The notes: a model not told the origin generated them from the letters alone. Positions 22,839 to 34,259 are shown, counted from the stretch's first letter. The stretch: 64,000 nucleotides of DNA from Anisodus tanguticus (GCA_034509755.1 CM067549.1:39879305-39943304), one strand, 5' to 3'. Numbers and translations: made by a program.

Positions 22839-23216
22839 GCAAAATAAATTTTGAAATAAGCCTTACAGGAGAGAAACGTCTCCCGAAAACAATTAACCTT
22901 GTAGGAAAGATGGTCCGTAAACAAAAAAAAAATCTTCAAGTTTTGAGAATCACTTATACGTATCATTTGCAATAAAACAAAAGGTAAACAAACTCCTTCC
23001 AAAACTAAATAAGCACATTGACAACACAATACATTGCTATCCCAGCAACATTGAAATCAAAACTCTCCAATTATTGGATATTCACAAATTACTAACGAAG
23101 AGCACAATATTTGATTAGCTAATGAATTGATTGTTGAAAAAGCCAGCCATTTTCACTGAACGCTAAGTTTGCGAAGTCAGTTTTTGCACTAAACCAAATG
23201 CCATCCAAGTAATTTA

Positions 23217-23270
23217 CCTCAACTTGGCGCCGGAGGAATTGCACCTGGTTAATGATCTCATCAAGCATGA
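23217..23270 (-). pseudogene. bHLH transcription-factor exon fragment (helix 2)
   Basis: The minus strand encodes VMLDEIINQVQFLRRQVE, followed at once by a splice donor GTAAAT. Plant bHLH proteins carry the near-identical helix-2 motif MLDEIINYVQSLQRQVEFLSMKL, and the exon of many bHLH genes ends exactly after QVE. Helix 2 is the dimerisation half. The basic region and helix 1 were not found nearby, nor was the following FLSMKL exon, so this is an isolated fragment rather than a gene. Confidence 0.7.
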
Positions 23271-23394
23271 CAGTGAAAAAACACTAAATTAGTTAATAGG
23301 ACTAAGTTATTCCGCATATGACTGTAGTATACTGACGTATATGCAAACAGTGCAAAATAGAAGTATGTCTAAAGTAAAAAATCATAACCTTTTC

Positions 23395-23505
23395 ATCCAT
23401 CAGAATAACCTCAATTGGAAAAGGACTATCAGCTCTGTCGTGATCCGGATTTTCCCAAAGCCTGACAATATGAACCTTTAATTTCCAGTTCATTAACTTG
23501 CTGAT
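23395..23505 (-). pseudogene. Replication-protein-A-like OB-fold fragment
   Basis: A minus-strand frame reads MNWKLKVHIVRLWENPDHD, then PFPIEVILMDEKV. This is the first strand set of the RPA 70-kDa-like OB domain (DUF223 in plants: W-K-x-x-V-R-x-x-R-L-W ... x-I-E-M-x-L-x-D-E-K-G). Such RPA-like domains occur in host genes and are also often carried by Helitrons. Only this segment is present, next to unrelated fragments. Confidence 0.5.
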
Positions 23506-23592
23506 AATTTTTCTAGCTAATGACCAAAGAAACTTCGATGTGTATTTTACCTCCAAAACATTTGTTGCAGTGTGCAAACACCAAGACACATT

Positions 23593-23990
23593 ACAACAAC
23601 AACATACCCAGTGAAATCCCACAACGTGGGGTCTGGAAAGGGTAGAGTGTACGCAAACCTTACCTCTACCTTGGTAGGTAGAGCGGCTGTTTCCGGGAGA
23701 CCCTCGGCTCAAGACAAAGCATAATCACAAGCAAAGCAAAGCAAGAGAAAACGGTCAGACATAGACAAGGAATTAAAGCAGTATGAACATGTTGATAACA
23801 AAATCGAATACGTCATGGTAGCGCATTCTAACAAAAGGAAGCAGTAGCTAACACAGCTAAATAAGATAAACAAGTACACTAAAGAACACATAGAGCAGAA
23901 ATCAAACTACAGGAGACTATAAAGTAATACTGCGCCTATAAGTGTGATAGGCTAATCGGGCCTACAGTAATAACACTACAACTATCATTT
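23593..23990 (-). mobile_element. 5'-truncated LINE (or LINE-tailed SINE) insertion with long target duplication
   Basis: On the minus strand this ends in GTTGTTGTTGTAATG, preceded by the block GAGCCGAGGGTCTCCCGGAAACAGCC ... CTTTCCAGACCCCAC...GGGTATG, which is the well-known 3' tail shared by Solanaceae SINEs (Au-like) and an RTE-type LINE. A nearly perfect 17-20 base repeat, AAACRCCAAGACACATT, flanks 23593-23990 (copies at 23576-23592 and 23994-24010). The inserted unit is therefore about 400 bp, longer than an Au SINE, with some 280 bp upstream of the tail. A truncated LINE is the simplest reading. Confidence 0.78.
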
Positions 23991-24633
23991 TGTAAACGCC
24001 AAGACACATTGGCAAAAATAAAAGCTGAGGTAGATGGTTGAACAACATCCTAAATCTTCAAAAATTGGCTCAGTTATACTGTTAATTCTAGAGCGTTCAG
24101 AGTCATGCACACTGCAGAAGTGACTTTAGATCTCAAGAAACTATAATTGGACGTCGAATGTAGTTTATTCCCTGGAAATGTAGCTGAAGTCCTGTGTAGT
24201 GCTTCTACTTTGGCCCTTCTGTGTATGTAATTGTAACATGATTAGAGGACTCAAAAGGAAATCACAAGGCTCTTTAAAATTTCTCTTACTCACGAAAATA
24301 TGACAGTATAATTTTGTTAAGTTGCTCTAAGTTTAACTGGTGTCCTTTTAAGCAAGATCAATATTGCATTTACATTGATGTTTATTTTTTGTGTTTCTTG
24401 TTTCAAATTCTGGTCGTTCATCGTACTAAATCCCACGAAGATAATGGAAGGTTTCAACATTTAAAAATTAAGATTTTGTTTTCATGATGGTGAACGATCA
24501 TCTACAAAGTAAAAAGTGCTGAACTTTTGGTTCTCTACTTTTAATACCGTAAAATTCTGAAATCCGAGGTAAACCCAATATTTAAAGTCTCCTCTTTGTT
24601 GCTTATCGAGAGTGTACTGATAGTCAAATTATA

Positions 24634-25177
24634 GTGCAGGTAACCCATAATGAAGTGCTTATTTAACTTGCAACATTTTCCTCTTTGGATGCACTTCTGC
24701 TGGAGCTATATTTCAGATATTACTCAGTTGGCAGGGGATTCCTAGGTTGAACATGGAGTTGCAGGAAGAGATGCAGCGGACAGCCAGGTTCTGCAAAGGG
24801 AAAAGTAAAGCAGCTGGTATTTTCAAGATCACTTTAGCAGCAGCTGTTTACTACTTAAGGCAGGAAAGGAACTGGAGGATTTTCCAACACAAAAGCAGGT
24901 AGGAGACTTCTATTATTAGGCTGATTATTCAGGATACTTACTTTAGAGCCAGCTTGCATCCTAAGCTAGCCATGTGTGGGCACTTTGAGTTCTTATCCTG
25001 CATAGAGGTGTTTCTAATTTTTCATGTTTTAGAGTATTTTGAAGTTTTGTAGTGAGTGGTTGGTTTGAGTTACCTCTGGGGTACAATTTCCAGAAGTAGC
25101 CACTGTTTTTCCAGTTGTGTTTTTCTTGAGCTGTATATATTCACTTGGTAAATAAAATAGTTCACTTACCAAAAAAA
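24634..25177 (+). mobile_element. LINE 3' fragment (RT zinc-binding C-terminus)
   Basis: A plus-strand frame near 24740-24900 reads ELQEEMQRTARFCKGKSKA and IFKITLAAAVYYLRQERN-W-R-I-F-Q. This matches the conserved C-terminal zf-RVT tail of plant LINE ORF2 proteins (A-R-x-x-K-G-x-x-x-K-A ... A-A-x-x-Y-x-x-W-x-E-R-N-x-R-I-F). It is followed by an untranslated part ending AAATAAAATAGTTCACTTACC plus seven A. The flanks TCAAATTATA (24624-24633) and TCAAATCATA (25178-25187) agree at 9 of 10 bases, consistent with a target duplication of a 5'-truncated insertion. Confidence 0.75.
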
Positions 25178-25399
25178 TCAAATCATATTACAGTAATGCA
25201 ATGATAAATTCATGGAATAAAGCATTCTGAGGCTAAATGATGCTCAAATATAGTCAAACACCAAGCATTGCAAAGACAATATCCACAAGGCATTTTTTCA
25301 ACCTCTATATTTCCGCAGAGAGGTCCAATAATATGACTAATAGTAAACAACAAAAGTGTGAAAAAAAATTCACTTACTCGGCGCCCTGGGGTGTGACTT

Positions 25400-25556
25400 A
25401 ATGATCATGGTCAGGGCTCCAATATCTCAATTTTGTGCAACCACAAGGAAAACTATCGAGACAAAAGTTAAGAAAAGTACCAAGAGAAAAGTGCAGAATC
25501 AGAGGAGCAAATTGTGACCCATCTACAAATTTAGCATCTACAGCCTTCTGCCCTGA
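25400..25556 (-). pseudogene. Unidentified exon-like fragment
   Basis: On the minus strand the acceptor-like CATCTTCAG is followed by a frame reading GQKAVDAKFVDGSQFAPLILH, ending at a stop near 25400. The composition looks coding but the family is not recognised. It may belong to the same fragment cluster as 21.7-23.6 kb. Confidence 0.35.
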
Positions 25557-25919
25557 AGATGTAAAATAAGCATCTGACAATCATACATCATGTCAAAGAG
25601 CTTTAAAGGACAAACAACAAAACATAGTCAGTGAAGAAGCAAGTTTATCTCCAAAACATACTATTCTTTCAGGAAACTGATTCTTTCACATGAAACATCC
25701 TTCACTAGATCTGAAAGATTAGTTATAAAAAAATGTTATAGTTAATATGATTTGACGTAAACAACGGGTGCAGATAAGTGTTTACCTTTGAAACGGGTGC
25801 AGACGCTGTCACTTATCTGTCAATTTCTTTTTCTATTTTAAAATGGTAACTGTAAGAATAATATTTTTCCCCATCTATTCTTCCACAATCATGGGTTAAT
25901 AATTTAAAGCTGGCCAGTG

Positions 25920-26127
25920 GGCCGGGACAGCCCGACCCCGACCCGAGCCCGTCCCGAGCCCGCCCCGGTCCCGCCCCGACCCCGCCAAAAAAAAAAAAAA
26001 AATTACGGGGGCGGGACTCGAACTCGGGACGGGACGAGGTCTCGTCCCGCGAGACCCGAGCCCGCCCCAGGCCCGCGAGACCCGAGCCCGCCCCGAGCCC
26101 GCCCCGACCCCGACCCCGACCCCGCCC
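25920..26127. repeat. hAT-1 left subterminal C-rich array
   Basis: Dense CCCGA/CCCGC units make the plus strand C-rich. On the minus strand 26101-26127 has four or more closely spaced G tracts, a textbook G-quadruplex pattern. An A run splits the array at 25987-26002. Confidence 0.85.
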
Positions 26128-26146
26128 TTTGCAAAAATGACCGTTG

Positions 26147-26214
26147 CACCAACGGCCATTTTAGATTATGGCCGTTGGCCAACGGCCATTTTAGCCCCCC
26201 CCCCCCCCCCCCCC
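26147..26214. repeat. hAT-1 subterminal palindrome and C20 run
   Basis: A perfect 20-bp palindrome (TGGCCGTTGGCCAACGGCCA, 26169-26188) and two direct copies of AACGGCCATTTTAG are followed by 20 consecutive C (26195-26214). hAT-2 has the related AACGACCATTTTATA unit at the same relative place (near 56790), which suggests transposase-binding repeats. The binding role is inference. Confidence 0.75.
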
Positions 26215-26609
26215 AACCCCCTACCCCTTAATATTTATTTTTAACCCATAAGTTATTATATTTACACTTTAACCCAATTTTTCAACTATAAATAACTCAT
26301 TTTCTCTTCATCTTTCTCACAAATCTTCCTACAATCTCTCTAATTTCTCAATATATCTCTCTACAATTCTACATTGTTTGCTAAATATTCAATTTTATTT
26401 ATTCATTTGGGAATTGGTAGTGAAGTTGGCAACTAGCTTGAGGATCTTCCATCGAGCAAAGTTTCAATTTTCAACCTCTCGATTACACGTCGACGTTACG
26501 TCGGCGTTTGGTACATTCGTTCCTTCATTAAATTATTATTGTCTCGTTTATTTAGTTTAGATCACTTAATTTTATTGTCTTTAATTATTTATTTATTATC
26601 ATAATTAAA

Positions 26610-29050
26610 ATGGAAGGATTAAAAGGTATGTTTAAGGGTAAAGGTAAGGGTGCTTCTTCTAGTAGGGGCAACCAGGGCAAGGGTACTTCTTCTAGTCATC
26701 TTATTCCTACACAGATGATTTTGTTGATACTCAACATTTTCCTACAATACCATTAGATTTAGACCAGGAGCTATTTTCTGGAACTCAAGAAGACTTTAAT
26801 TTAGACGATGATCTAGATGATATACCCACTAATGTTGATGACAACACACCCACTAGTGCACCTTCAACTGAAATACCTCCTATTCCCCCTAGTATGAGAC
26901 GAGGTCCAAAGAAAACGACTATTAAAATCATATGCATGGACATTTTTTGATAGGGACGTAGAGAATCAAGTAGCCATATGTAAAATTTGTAAAAATGTTT
27001 TAAAATTTAAAACGGAAAAGGTCACGGTGGGACGGGGGTTTAATTAGACACGTAGTAAGTGCTCATCCAAATAGGTATGCCCAATACCAGGCTTCAAAAC
27101 CGGGTGCGCAAACGCCCGCTCCATTAGGACAAGGTTCACATACTAATATTGTCCCGGACCAAGTACAAGGTCAAATTAACCCTATGACGGGGGGAATTGT
27201 AGGCCCTAAATACAATAAACATAGAGATAGGGAAGCAATATCAAAATTAGTTGTTTGTGGAGGGTTTGCCTTTTTCATTTCCTTCATCTCCCGGTTTTAT
27301 TCATTACATTAGAGATATATATAATCCTGCTTTTAACGGTTTTCCTAGATCAACTGTTAAGAGAGATGTATTTAAATTCGCGCATGAATATCAACAATAT
27401 TTACGTTTTTCATTATATCATTTTAATGGCAAAGTATCCATCACGTCTGATATAGGTCGTAGTACTAACGGCCATGATTATTTAACGTAACTTGTCATTG
27501 GATAGATTATAAATGGTCTATGCAAAAACGTATTTTAGCGTATAGATATATAGATGATAGGCACACTGGTACTTTTATTGCGTAAAAAATTTATCAAGTG
27601 TGCGATTATTACGGAATTACCGATAAAATTATGACTATTACATTAGATAACGCTTCTAGTAACAATTACGCAATTACAATTTTAAAAAATAGTTTAACTC
27701 CGTCTTTTCCAGACCATTTTCATATAAAATGTGTGTGCCATATATATAACTTAATTGTAAAGAATGGTCTATCACTTTTTGAAGACATTCTTAGTAAAAT
27801 ACAATTTGCTATAAACTTTATTTTTAAAAGTAATAAAGTACAACGTAGAAAAGAATATAAAAAAATTTGTCATGATTGTGGACTACCTTTTAGAAAAATT
27901 CCACAAGAAGTATCCACTAGGTGGAATTCTTTATACGAGCAACTACTTGTTGCTTATGACTATAAATTACCTATAACTTTATTTTTTAACTCTCATAATA
28001 AAAAGCCAAATTGATATGATTTTAGATAGTGATTGGGAAAAAATTTCCGAACTTATTGTATTTTTAGAGAAATTTTTTCAAGCAACAAAAGAATTTTCCG
28101 GTATATATTATCCTACTATTTCAACTATGTTATTTTATATAACTCTAATATTTTTATTACTTAGTGAATATATGGAAAAACCAAATTATAAGGCAACTAT
28201 TAAAAAAATGTTTGTCAAAATAAAAAAATATTTTATTCCTATTCCCTCTATTTATATTATTGGTTCTGTATTAAATCCTACTATTAAAATAGACGGTACT
28301 AAATCACTAATTGAAACTATTTACGATTGTATAGAAGTACTACCACCTCCAAGTCCCAAAAATCTAAATCACCCACCACCTATTGAACAAACTAAAGAAG
28401 AAGTATTGTCTAGCGTAGAACACCAATGCAAAAATATATATAGATTTTATCAACAAGAAAATGCTAGTAACTTACCAAACTTCCATACCATCTTCTTCAT
28501 CTTCAATACAACCTCACAAAAGACATGTTGTTTCTGCAGCTAGTATTGAAAGCCTCAGAAATAGAATGTGCGGTCGTACCTCTACTACTAACCAAATTAG
28601 CGAGTTGGATATTTTTGTTTTGCAGGGTTCTGTACCGTATCAAGAAGTTATCAATGAAGATGGACATGAAGACTTGTCGAAATACTTGGAGGGGAATGAG
28701 AAGACCTTTCCGACACTTTCAATGATGGCTCGAGATGTTTTGAACATTCAAGCGTCGTCAACTGCGTCGAAAGCGCTTTTTCTCGCAGCAGATATCAAAT
28801 AGGAGACCACAGACACTCATTAGCCGGAGACAGCTTGAAAATTGCAGTATTATTCAGAGATTGGATACGAGCGGAGCGGAGAAGGTGCGGTCAACCGGAG
28901 ATCAACGAAGAAGATGATGAAAACTACAACGAAATCTTAACCGAAGGTAGTGGAAGCGACGTGGATCAATTTGACCAACAAATACCAATTCCAACCGAAG
29001 AACCACATGAAATCATCAAGCAATTAGAACAGGTTTTTTTGAGAATGTAA
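26610..29050 (+). pseudogene. hAT-1 transposase, multiply broken
   Basis: The start ATG is at 26610 (MEGLKGMFKGKGKG). A BED zinc finger follows near 26955-27060 (C-K-I-C; the His side is disrupted). The middle is split by stops and shifts near 27260, 27490 and 27583. The catalytic region has TLDNASSNNYAI and H-I-K-C-V-C-H-I-Y-N-L (27598-28014), R-W-N-S-L-Y-E-Q-L and, in the next frame, EFSGIYYPTISTML (28016-28543). The C-terminal dimerisation domain reads IQASSTASKALFLAA in 28461-28802, then HSLAGDSLKIAVLFRDWIRA (28822-29050). At least five breaks rule out activity. The order and spacing match hAT-2, which retains the N-terminal part in better condition. Confidence 0.88.
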
Positions 29051-29280
29051 TTTTTTTAATTGTAATTTTATTATGTAATTTGTAACTTTTGGACAACACA
29101 CAAAGTTGCAATTTAGATTTTAGACAATTGTATTTGTATTACAAAAAAATCATATGTCTATTAAATAATATAAGAGGCACAAAAACAGTCTTGGGATGTT
29201 TTTATTACACTATCTTGTTTTGTTTATTGAGTTTTTTTTATACATATGTTATTTTTTTTTTTAAAAAAAAAAAAAAACCG

Positions 29281-29510
29281 TCGTATCCCGACCCGAGCCC
29301 GACCCCGCCCCGAGCCCGCCCCGACCCGAGCCCGACGGGATCGGGATCGGGACGGGACTTGCTCCAGTCCCGCCAGACCCGACCCCACCAGAGCCCGCCA
29401 GACCCGACCCCACCAGAGCCCGCCGGACCCGACCCCGCCCCTTCTCACGTCCCGCCCCGACCCCGACACCGCCAGACCCGGCCCGCCAGACCCGAGCCCG
29501 GCCCACTGGC
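29281..29510. repeat. hAT-1 right subterminal C-rich array
   Basis: CCCGACCCGAGCCCG-type units, with the tandem piece CCAGACCCGACCCCACCAGAGCCCG repeated near 29380-29430. The C-rich strand is the plus strand here as at the left end, so the two arrays are not simple inverted copies. Confidence 0.8.
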
Positions 29511-29526
29511 CACTCCTAGTTAATAT

Positions 29527-29858
29527 ACACTTCTATACAAGATATGATAGGGAGAATATTATGCCTAAATATCATGATTAAATAATTATCCTAATAACAA
29601 GATAATACTAATAATATTTTACCTCCTATCATATATACAAGATATACTACTTAATAATATTAGTAACTTCCCAATTAAAATAGAATATATACATGTATAT
29701 AATTAATTATTTAAATCCAAATTAAACAAAACTAACTAATAACTAATTATTAACTAAGTAACTATTTTTTGTCCTAAAACTATCACTTGTCATAATCCTA
29801 CGCCGACACCTGTCACAAACTTAAACCAAACAATCCTTTTTTAATAATATATAGATTT
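29527..29858. other. Unassigned AT-rich DNA
   Basis: Very AT-rich, with many ACTAAT/TAACTA pieces. No gene or terminal repeat recognised. Confidence 0.5.
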
Positions 29859-30987
29859 TGTTGGAAATTTACTAATGTGGAATTAAGTTTATCCCATTAT
29901 TTATGACTCGAACAATTGGGCCCCGCACGTCGGAAATATCGTTTCCACACACGTGCAATCTTAGTGCCAAGTATCGTAAATTTCGTTAATGAAAGAGATA
30001 TTGGTACGTAAGTGAAATGTTTGAGACATAGAATGATGGATGATTATTGGATAAATAACAAGTGTTCCACGTTGGTAAACCAAGGAAGGATTGTGCGAAG
30101 TGTAAGATGGTATGGGTCGAACCGCGGAGCCAACCGGACTGGGCCGCGGCGTCGGAGCGCCGCGGCTCCCCCTTAACAGGGCCGCGACGCTTGGTCGGCA
30201 GTGAGGCTTTTGGCTAATTAGAGTCGCGGCGCTAATGCTTCAGAGCCGCGGCGCTTCCCAGGCAGTGACTGTTCGTCGAAATCCCAAAGGTTTGGCTGTT
30301 GAGGTGGTTTCAATGGCATTGAATCCACCCAATAATGGTCATTACTTGGACCATTATCTTGCTGCATTACTTGGGTGTTAAATGTCATCCATTACATAGC
30401 AATTGAATGACATTATGGGGCATTTGAAAGACCATCTTGCACACCTATAAATTGAGGCCTTTGACTAAATTCTATAGATGAACAAAAAACAGATATACAT
30501 ACAAGTATACAACACCACAAAGAGATCAGTTTTCTTGATTAACAATCCTTCTCTTAGCAATCTTCATTGTTCGTGTTCTTTGCTGGGATCATTTGTGTAG
30601 GCTTTGCACATTTGATAGTTTGTTGTTTCATCTTGGGAGACTATTGTCCACATTTCCTTAAAGCCTATATACGAGGGCAATCTTGTCTTAAAGACAAAGA
30701 GTCATCTCTCGTCTCAGACGGTGGTGTTGTGATTATCTAATTGGTTGCTAAGTGTTTCAAATGTGAACTAGAATTTCAAAGGACTCTAACCGTTCAGATT
30801 CTCAACGGATCTACAAGCCACAAGTGTAGCAGTTCATGTTCTTATATTTCTGAATACAGGATCCATATTTGAAGTTCCAATTCAAGATCAAGTTATTGAC
30901 AATTTGTTGTTGTAATCTTTGTTGTTTATCCTTTCGATCACTGTAATAGTTATTTACTATTCTCGTACGTGCTTTACATATTTAACA
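29859..30987 (+). mobile_element. Solo LTR related to the Copia-3 family
   Basis: 1129 bp, TGTTGGAAATTTAC to TATTTAACA. It shares with Copia-3 LTRs the order of several blocks: GTAAATTTCGTTAATGAAAGAGATATTGG, the ATTACTTGG repeats, CATCTTGGGAGACTATTG, ACGAGGGCAATCTTGTCTTAA, and the end TTTATCCTTTCGA...TAATAGTTATT. Overall divergence is clearly higher. Flanks GATTT (29854-29858) and AATTT (30988-30992) agree at four of five. A GC-rich block with several GCGGCGC units lies at 30118-30265. Confidence 0.75.
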
Positions 30988-31984
30988 AATTTATTAACTT
31001 TCTTGATATTCGTAGGAGAAGTAAGAATTGAATTACCACCCAACTAAGAAAATTCTAAAGGGGGTAAGCCACCAGAATTAGCCCAACTACCACAAGACTT
31101 GTGTTTATGTCTAGTGGAAGTACACTTAATGACAACATCAATTTGTAACAATAAGACACTCACATTGATCCTAGCGATTAGTGCTATGAATCGCCTGCTA
31201 GCTCTTAATTAACAATTGAAGTCGGAAAACTATATATATGCTCAATTCTCCTTAGCTCGTTTTGTGATTTATTTATTGTTTTCAACTCCCTTTGCTCGTT
31301 AATGCTGTCAACTTGTTTACATTCTAAGTTAATTGATAAATTACATTCAATTTGAATTTACTTTAAGAAAGTTAATTCTGTTTTGGTACGACAGAAGATA
31401 TATTTCAGAAAATGTTCTCAAGATAAGTTATCAAAAGGGAGAACATGACTTCTCCCGTTATTTAATAGGATATATTTTTCTCATTATTATCTCCTTCTCT
31501 TAACTTAACATCACTCTTCAACCAATACGTAAATATATTATCAATCTCTAATATTTGAAATTTGAACAAAACACAATCTAATTTGCTAACATTACTATCT
31601 TATTTAATGGATACGGAAAATCTTTTTGTTATGTCATCAACGTTCTAATCAAACACCAAAAAATATGTTTGAGAAAATAATTGTCATTGTGAGTTTGTAC
31701 AAAAACTGTTAGAATGACAAGTTTTAATTGGCGTGCGGAGTGACCACGATGAAGAAATTGGTGGGACCTACACGTGGTTGATAAGCGATTTCAAGATTTA
31801 AAGTTAGTGAGTTAATTAATTCATAATGAATATGATATTACTAGATAAATTTCGTAAACTTTACTATATATGCATTCACAATTTAAAATAATGAATTTAG
31901 TTTAACCTATGTCGCAACTCCCCTTACATCCAATGTGGATCTTTGGAGCCTTGGGATAAACAGAATAATAGAAAAATAAATTAT
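30988..31984. other. Unassigned intergenic DNA
   Basis: No gene, RNA or element ends recognised over about 1 kb of AT-rich sequence. Confidence 0.5.
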
Positions 31985-32253
31985 GGGACCGTTTAGCTAT
32001 GAGAATTGTTTACTTTTTTTTTTTATTTTTTTCACTTTATTTGAAAATCGGCATTGGCCATGAAGGTGTATTTGAAATTTGAGAAACACCTAAAATTCTG
32101 TTTTTATTTTTTTAACTTTCAGTACATTCAAATAACCAAATATTTTTTGCAAAAACTATAACCAAATAGAGCTCCATATTCAATTCCAACATCAAAAATT
32201 CCAAATAAAGTGAAAAATATTTGATTTCTATGGGAAAACGCGTGCCTACTAAA
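31985..32253. mobile_element. Possible degenerate MITE
   Basis: Inner arms pair TTTTTTCACTTTATTTGAAAAT (near 32024) with ATTCCAAATAAAGTGAAAAATATT (near 32198). The outer ends GGGACCGTTTAGCTATGAGAAT and ATTTCTATGGGAAAACGCGTGCC pair imperfectly. The layout matches a common Solanaceae MITE type with GGCCGTTTGGCCATGA ends, but many mismatches and no target duplication make this tentative. Confidence 0.45.
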
Positions 32254-32324
32254 AAGTGTAACGGCCAGAGAGTGGAACCTGTAGAATAGTGTAAATCTCT
32301 TTTATTGGAGTTCTCTTATTAATG

Positions 32325-32325
<1 letters not shown>

Positions 32326-32365
<40 letters not shown>

Positions 32366-32371
32366 CACACA
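32326..32371. repeat. (AT)n(AC)n microsatellite
   Basis: About 15 AT units followed by about 7 AC units, inside the probable Copia-4 LTR. Confidence 0.95.
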
Positions 32372-32431
32372 TTAATTACACTAAAATATTAATTACAGAA
32401 TATATTGTGAATATATGGAATATATTCACTA

Positions 32432-33665
32432 TCACACCCCCTCAGTCGGAGCGGGAGTAGGCCGGACACTGAGACTGGATCTGAAGTTAATGAACAATTG
32501 CCGAGGAAGTCCCTTAGTGAATATATATGCGTACTGATAGGAATATGGAACATGCAACACCCTAACATGACCCATGGCAACCTCCTCACGTACAAAGTGA
32601 ATATCCATCTCAATATGCTTGGTTCGCTGATGCTGAACCGGGTTATGAGACAAGTAGACAACAGATATATTGTCACAGTAGACCAAAGATGCCTTACGTA
32701 AGGGATAGTGAAGCTCAATAAGTAGGTTTCGAAGCCAACACAGCTCGCCAACGACGTTCCCAAAACCTCTATATTCTGCTTTTGCACTCGAACGAGAGAG
32801 AGTGGCCTGTCGTTTGGCAAACCATGAAATAATGTTATCCCCTAAAAATACACAATATTCGAAAGTGGAGCGACGTGTGTCTGGACATCCTGCCCAATCG
32901 GCGTCCGTGTATGATAACAACTGAGTCTGTACAGATGGGTAGAGATGGAGCCCATAGTCAATAGTACCCTTAACGTACCGAATGATAAGCTTAAGAGCAG
33001 TAAAGTGAGGCTCCCTGGGAGCGTGCATGAACAGGCACACTTGCTGCACGGCATAGGCAATGTTGGGTCTAATGAATGCAAGGTACTGAAGGGCACCCGT
33101 GAGACTCCTATAAAGAGAGGAATCGAGGACTGGATCTCCGTCATCTGCACTAAGTTTCGATTTAGAGTCGACATAAGTGGGCATGATCTTGCAGTTCTCC
33201 ATTTTAGCCATGTAAATAATCTCTTCTTCATACTTACGCTAACACAGGAACATGGACTGCGGTGATCGAGTAACTGATATCCCCAAAAAGTAACTCAACT
33301 TACCCAAGTTAGTCATAGAAATTTCAGACTTGAGTAGAGCAATGATCTACGAAGACGACAAACGTGCTGGGGAGCTTCCGGATTCACAAATCTTGGCGGT
33401 TGATGCATATAAACAGTTGCTTTCAAATCCCATATAATAAAGCATTCTTCACATCAAGCTGGTGAATAGGCCAATTCTTCCCCATATCTATGCTCAAAAC
33501 CGTGCGGAAGGTAGCTGACTTAACCACCGGATTGAAAGTCTCACCACAATCAACACCCTCCTGTTGTCCTATGCCATTTGCCACAAGTCTGGCCTTGCGA
33601 CGTTCAAGGGCACCATTATCTCTGAACTTATGACAAAATATCCACATACAACGGATTACATTCAC
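32432..33665 (-). pseudogene. Copia-4 RT / RNase H remnant
   Basis: Frame 33423-33665 has the RVT_2 start (MNVIRCMWIF, G-V-D-C-G-E-T-F-N-P-V-V-K, HQLDVKNALLYG). A gap of about 200 bases in which no motif, including the YVDD active site, could be found separates it from 32432-33211. That frame holds the RT C-end and RNase H (RSLTGALQYLAF, SYTDADWAG, AKAEYRG, YCDNISVVYLS, YIFTKGLP). The loss of the palm active site looks like an internal deletion. Confidence 0.8.
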
Positions 33666-34259
33666 CCCTCAGGTCACGGAACAAGATCCCAAGTGCGCTG
33701 TGAAGTAAGGGCATTAAACTCCTCACGCATGGTCGCATTCTAATTCAGGTCAAGTTTGGCTAAGGTTGGGTTTTTAGGTAGCGGTGAGATGGTTTGAGTG
33801 GACAAATTAAAGTGGACCTTTAGTTTGAAAATCATGTGTTGTGCACGGGTTTCTATACTGTAGGTTTGGGGCTGGATCTGGGGCAGTGTGGCTGTAGTTG
33901 GGGGTTGTGGGTTAGGTTAGGCAGTGGCGGAACTGGGCAGTGGCGGGACTAGGTTGTGCAATGGCGGTATTGGGATGGGTAGTGGGGGTATTGGGCTGGG
34001 TAGTGGCGGTAATGAGCGACGGGGTAGTGCGGGTCATACCGAGTGTCGTGGGTGGGGACGACGAGATGGGTGATGTTGAAATAGGGTCCGTAACTGGGAC
34101 AGTGGGTTACGGGTTGGTATTTGGCCAATATAGTGCATTTTGAAGTATATGAGAGGTGTCCGAGTCATCAAGGAAACCGTAATCAGTGACTCGAAATTTT
34201 TAGATGTTGGCAAATAGGAAAATGTTCTCATCAAACGTGACATGGCGGGAGACTAGGAT

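Larger units (their letters stand above)
25903..29518 (+). mobile_element. hAT-1: decayed hAT-superfamily DNA transposon
   Basis: 3616 bp. The ends are inverted (AAAGCTGGCCAGTGGGCCGGG at left; CCCGGCCCACTGGCCACTCCTA at right) and flanked by an 8-bp duplication, GTTAATAA (25895-25902) and GTTAATAT (29519-29526), one mismatch. The interior encodes a BED/hAT transposase. Both subterminal regions are GC-rich arrays of CCCGACCCGAGCCCG-type units, in strong contrast to the AT-rich coding part. Confidence 0.92.

Noticed and set aside
21643..25600. A single multi-exon host gene on the minus strand
   Set aside because: The recognisable pieces (bHLH helix 2, RPA-like OB) belong to different families and no pair joins into a sensible protein. 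Kept as a fragment cluster.
25896..26231. Pro/Arg-rich open frames in the hAT-1 left end
   Set aside because: They are low-complexity translations of the CCCGA array on both strands, not genes. The same applies to 29089-29581 and to 58756-59001 in hAT-2.
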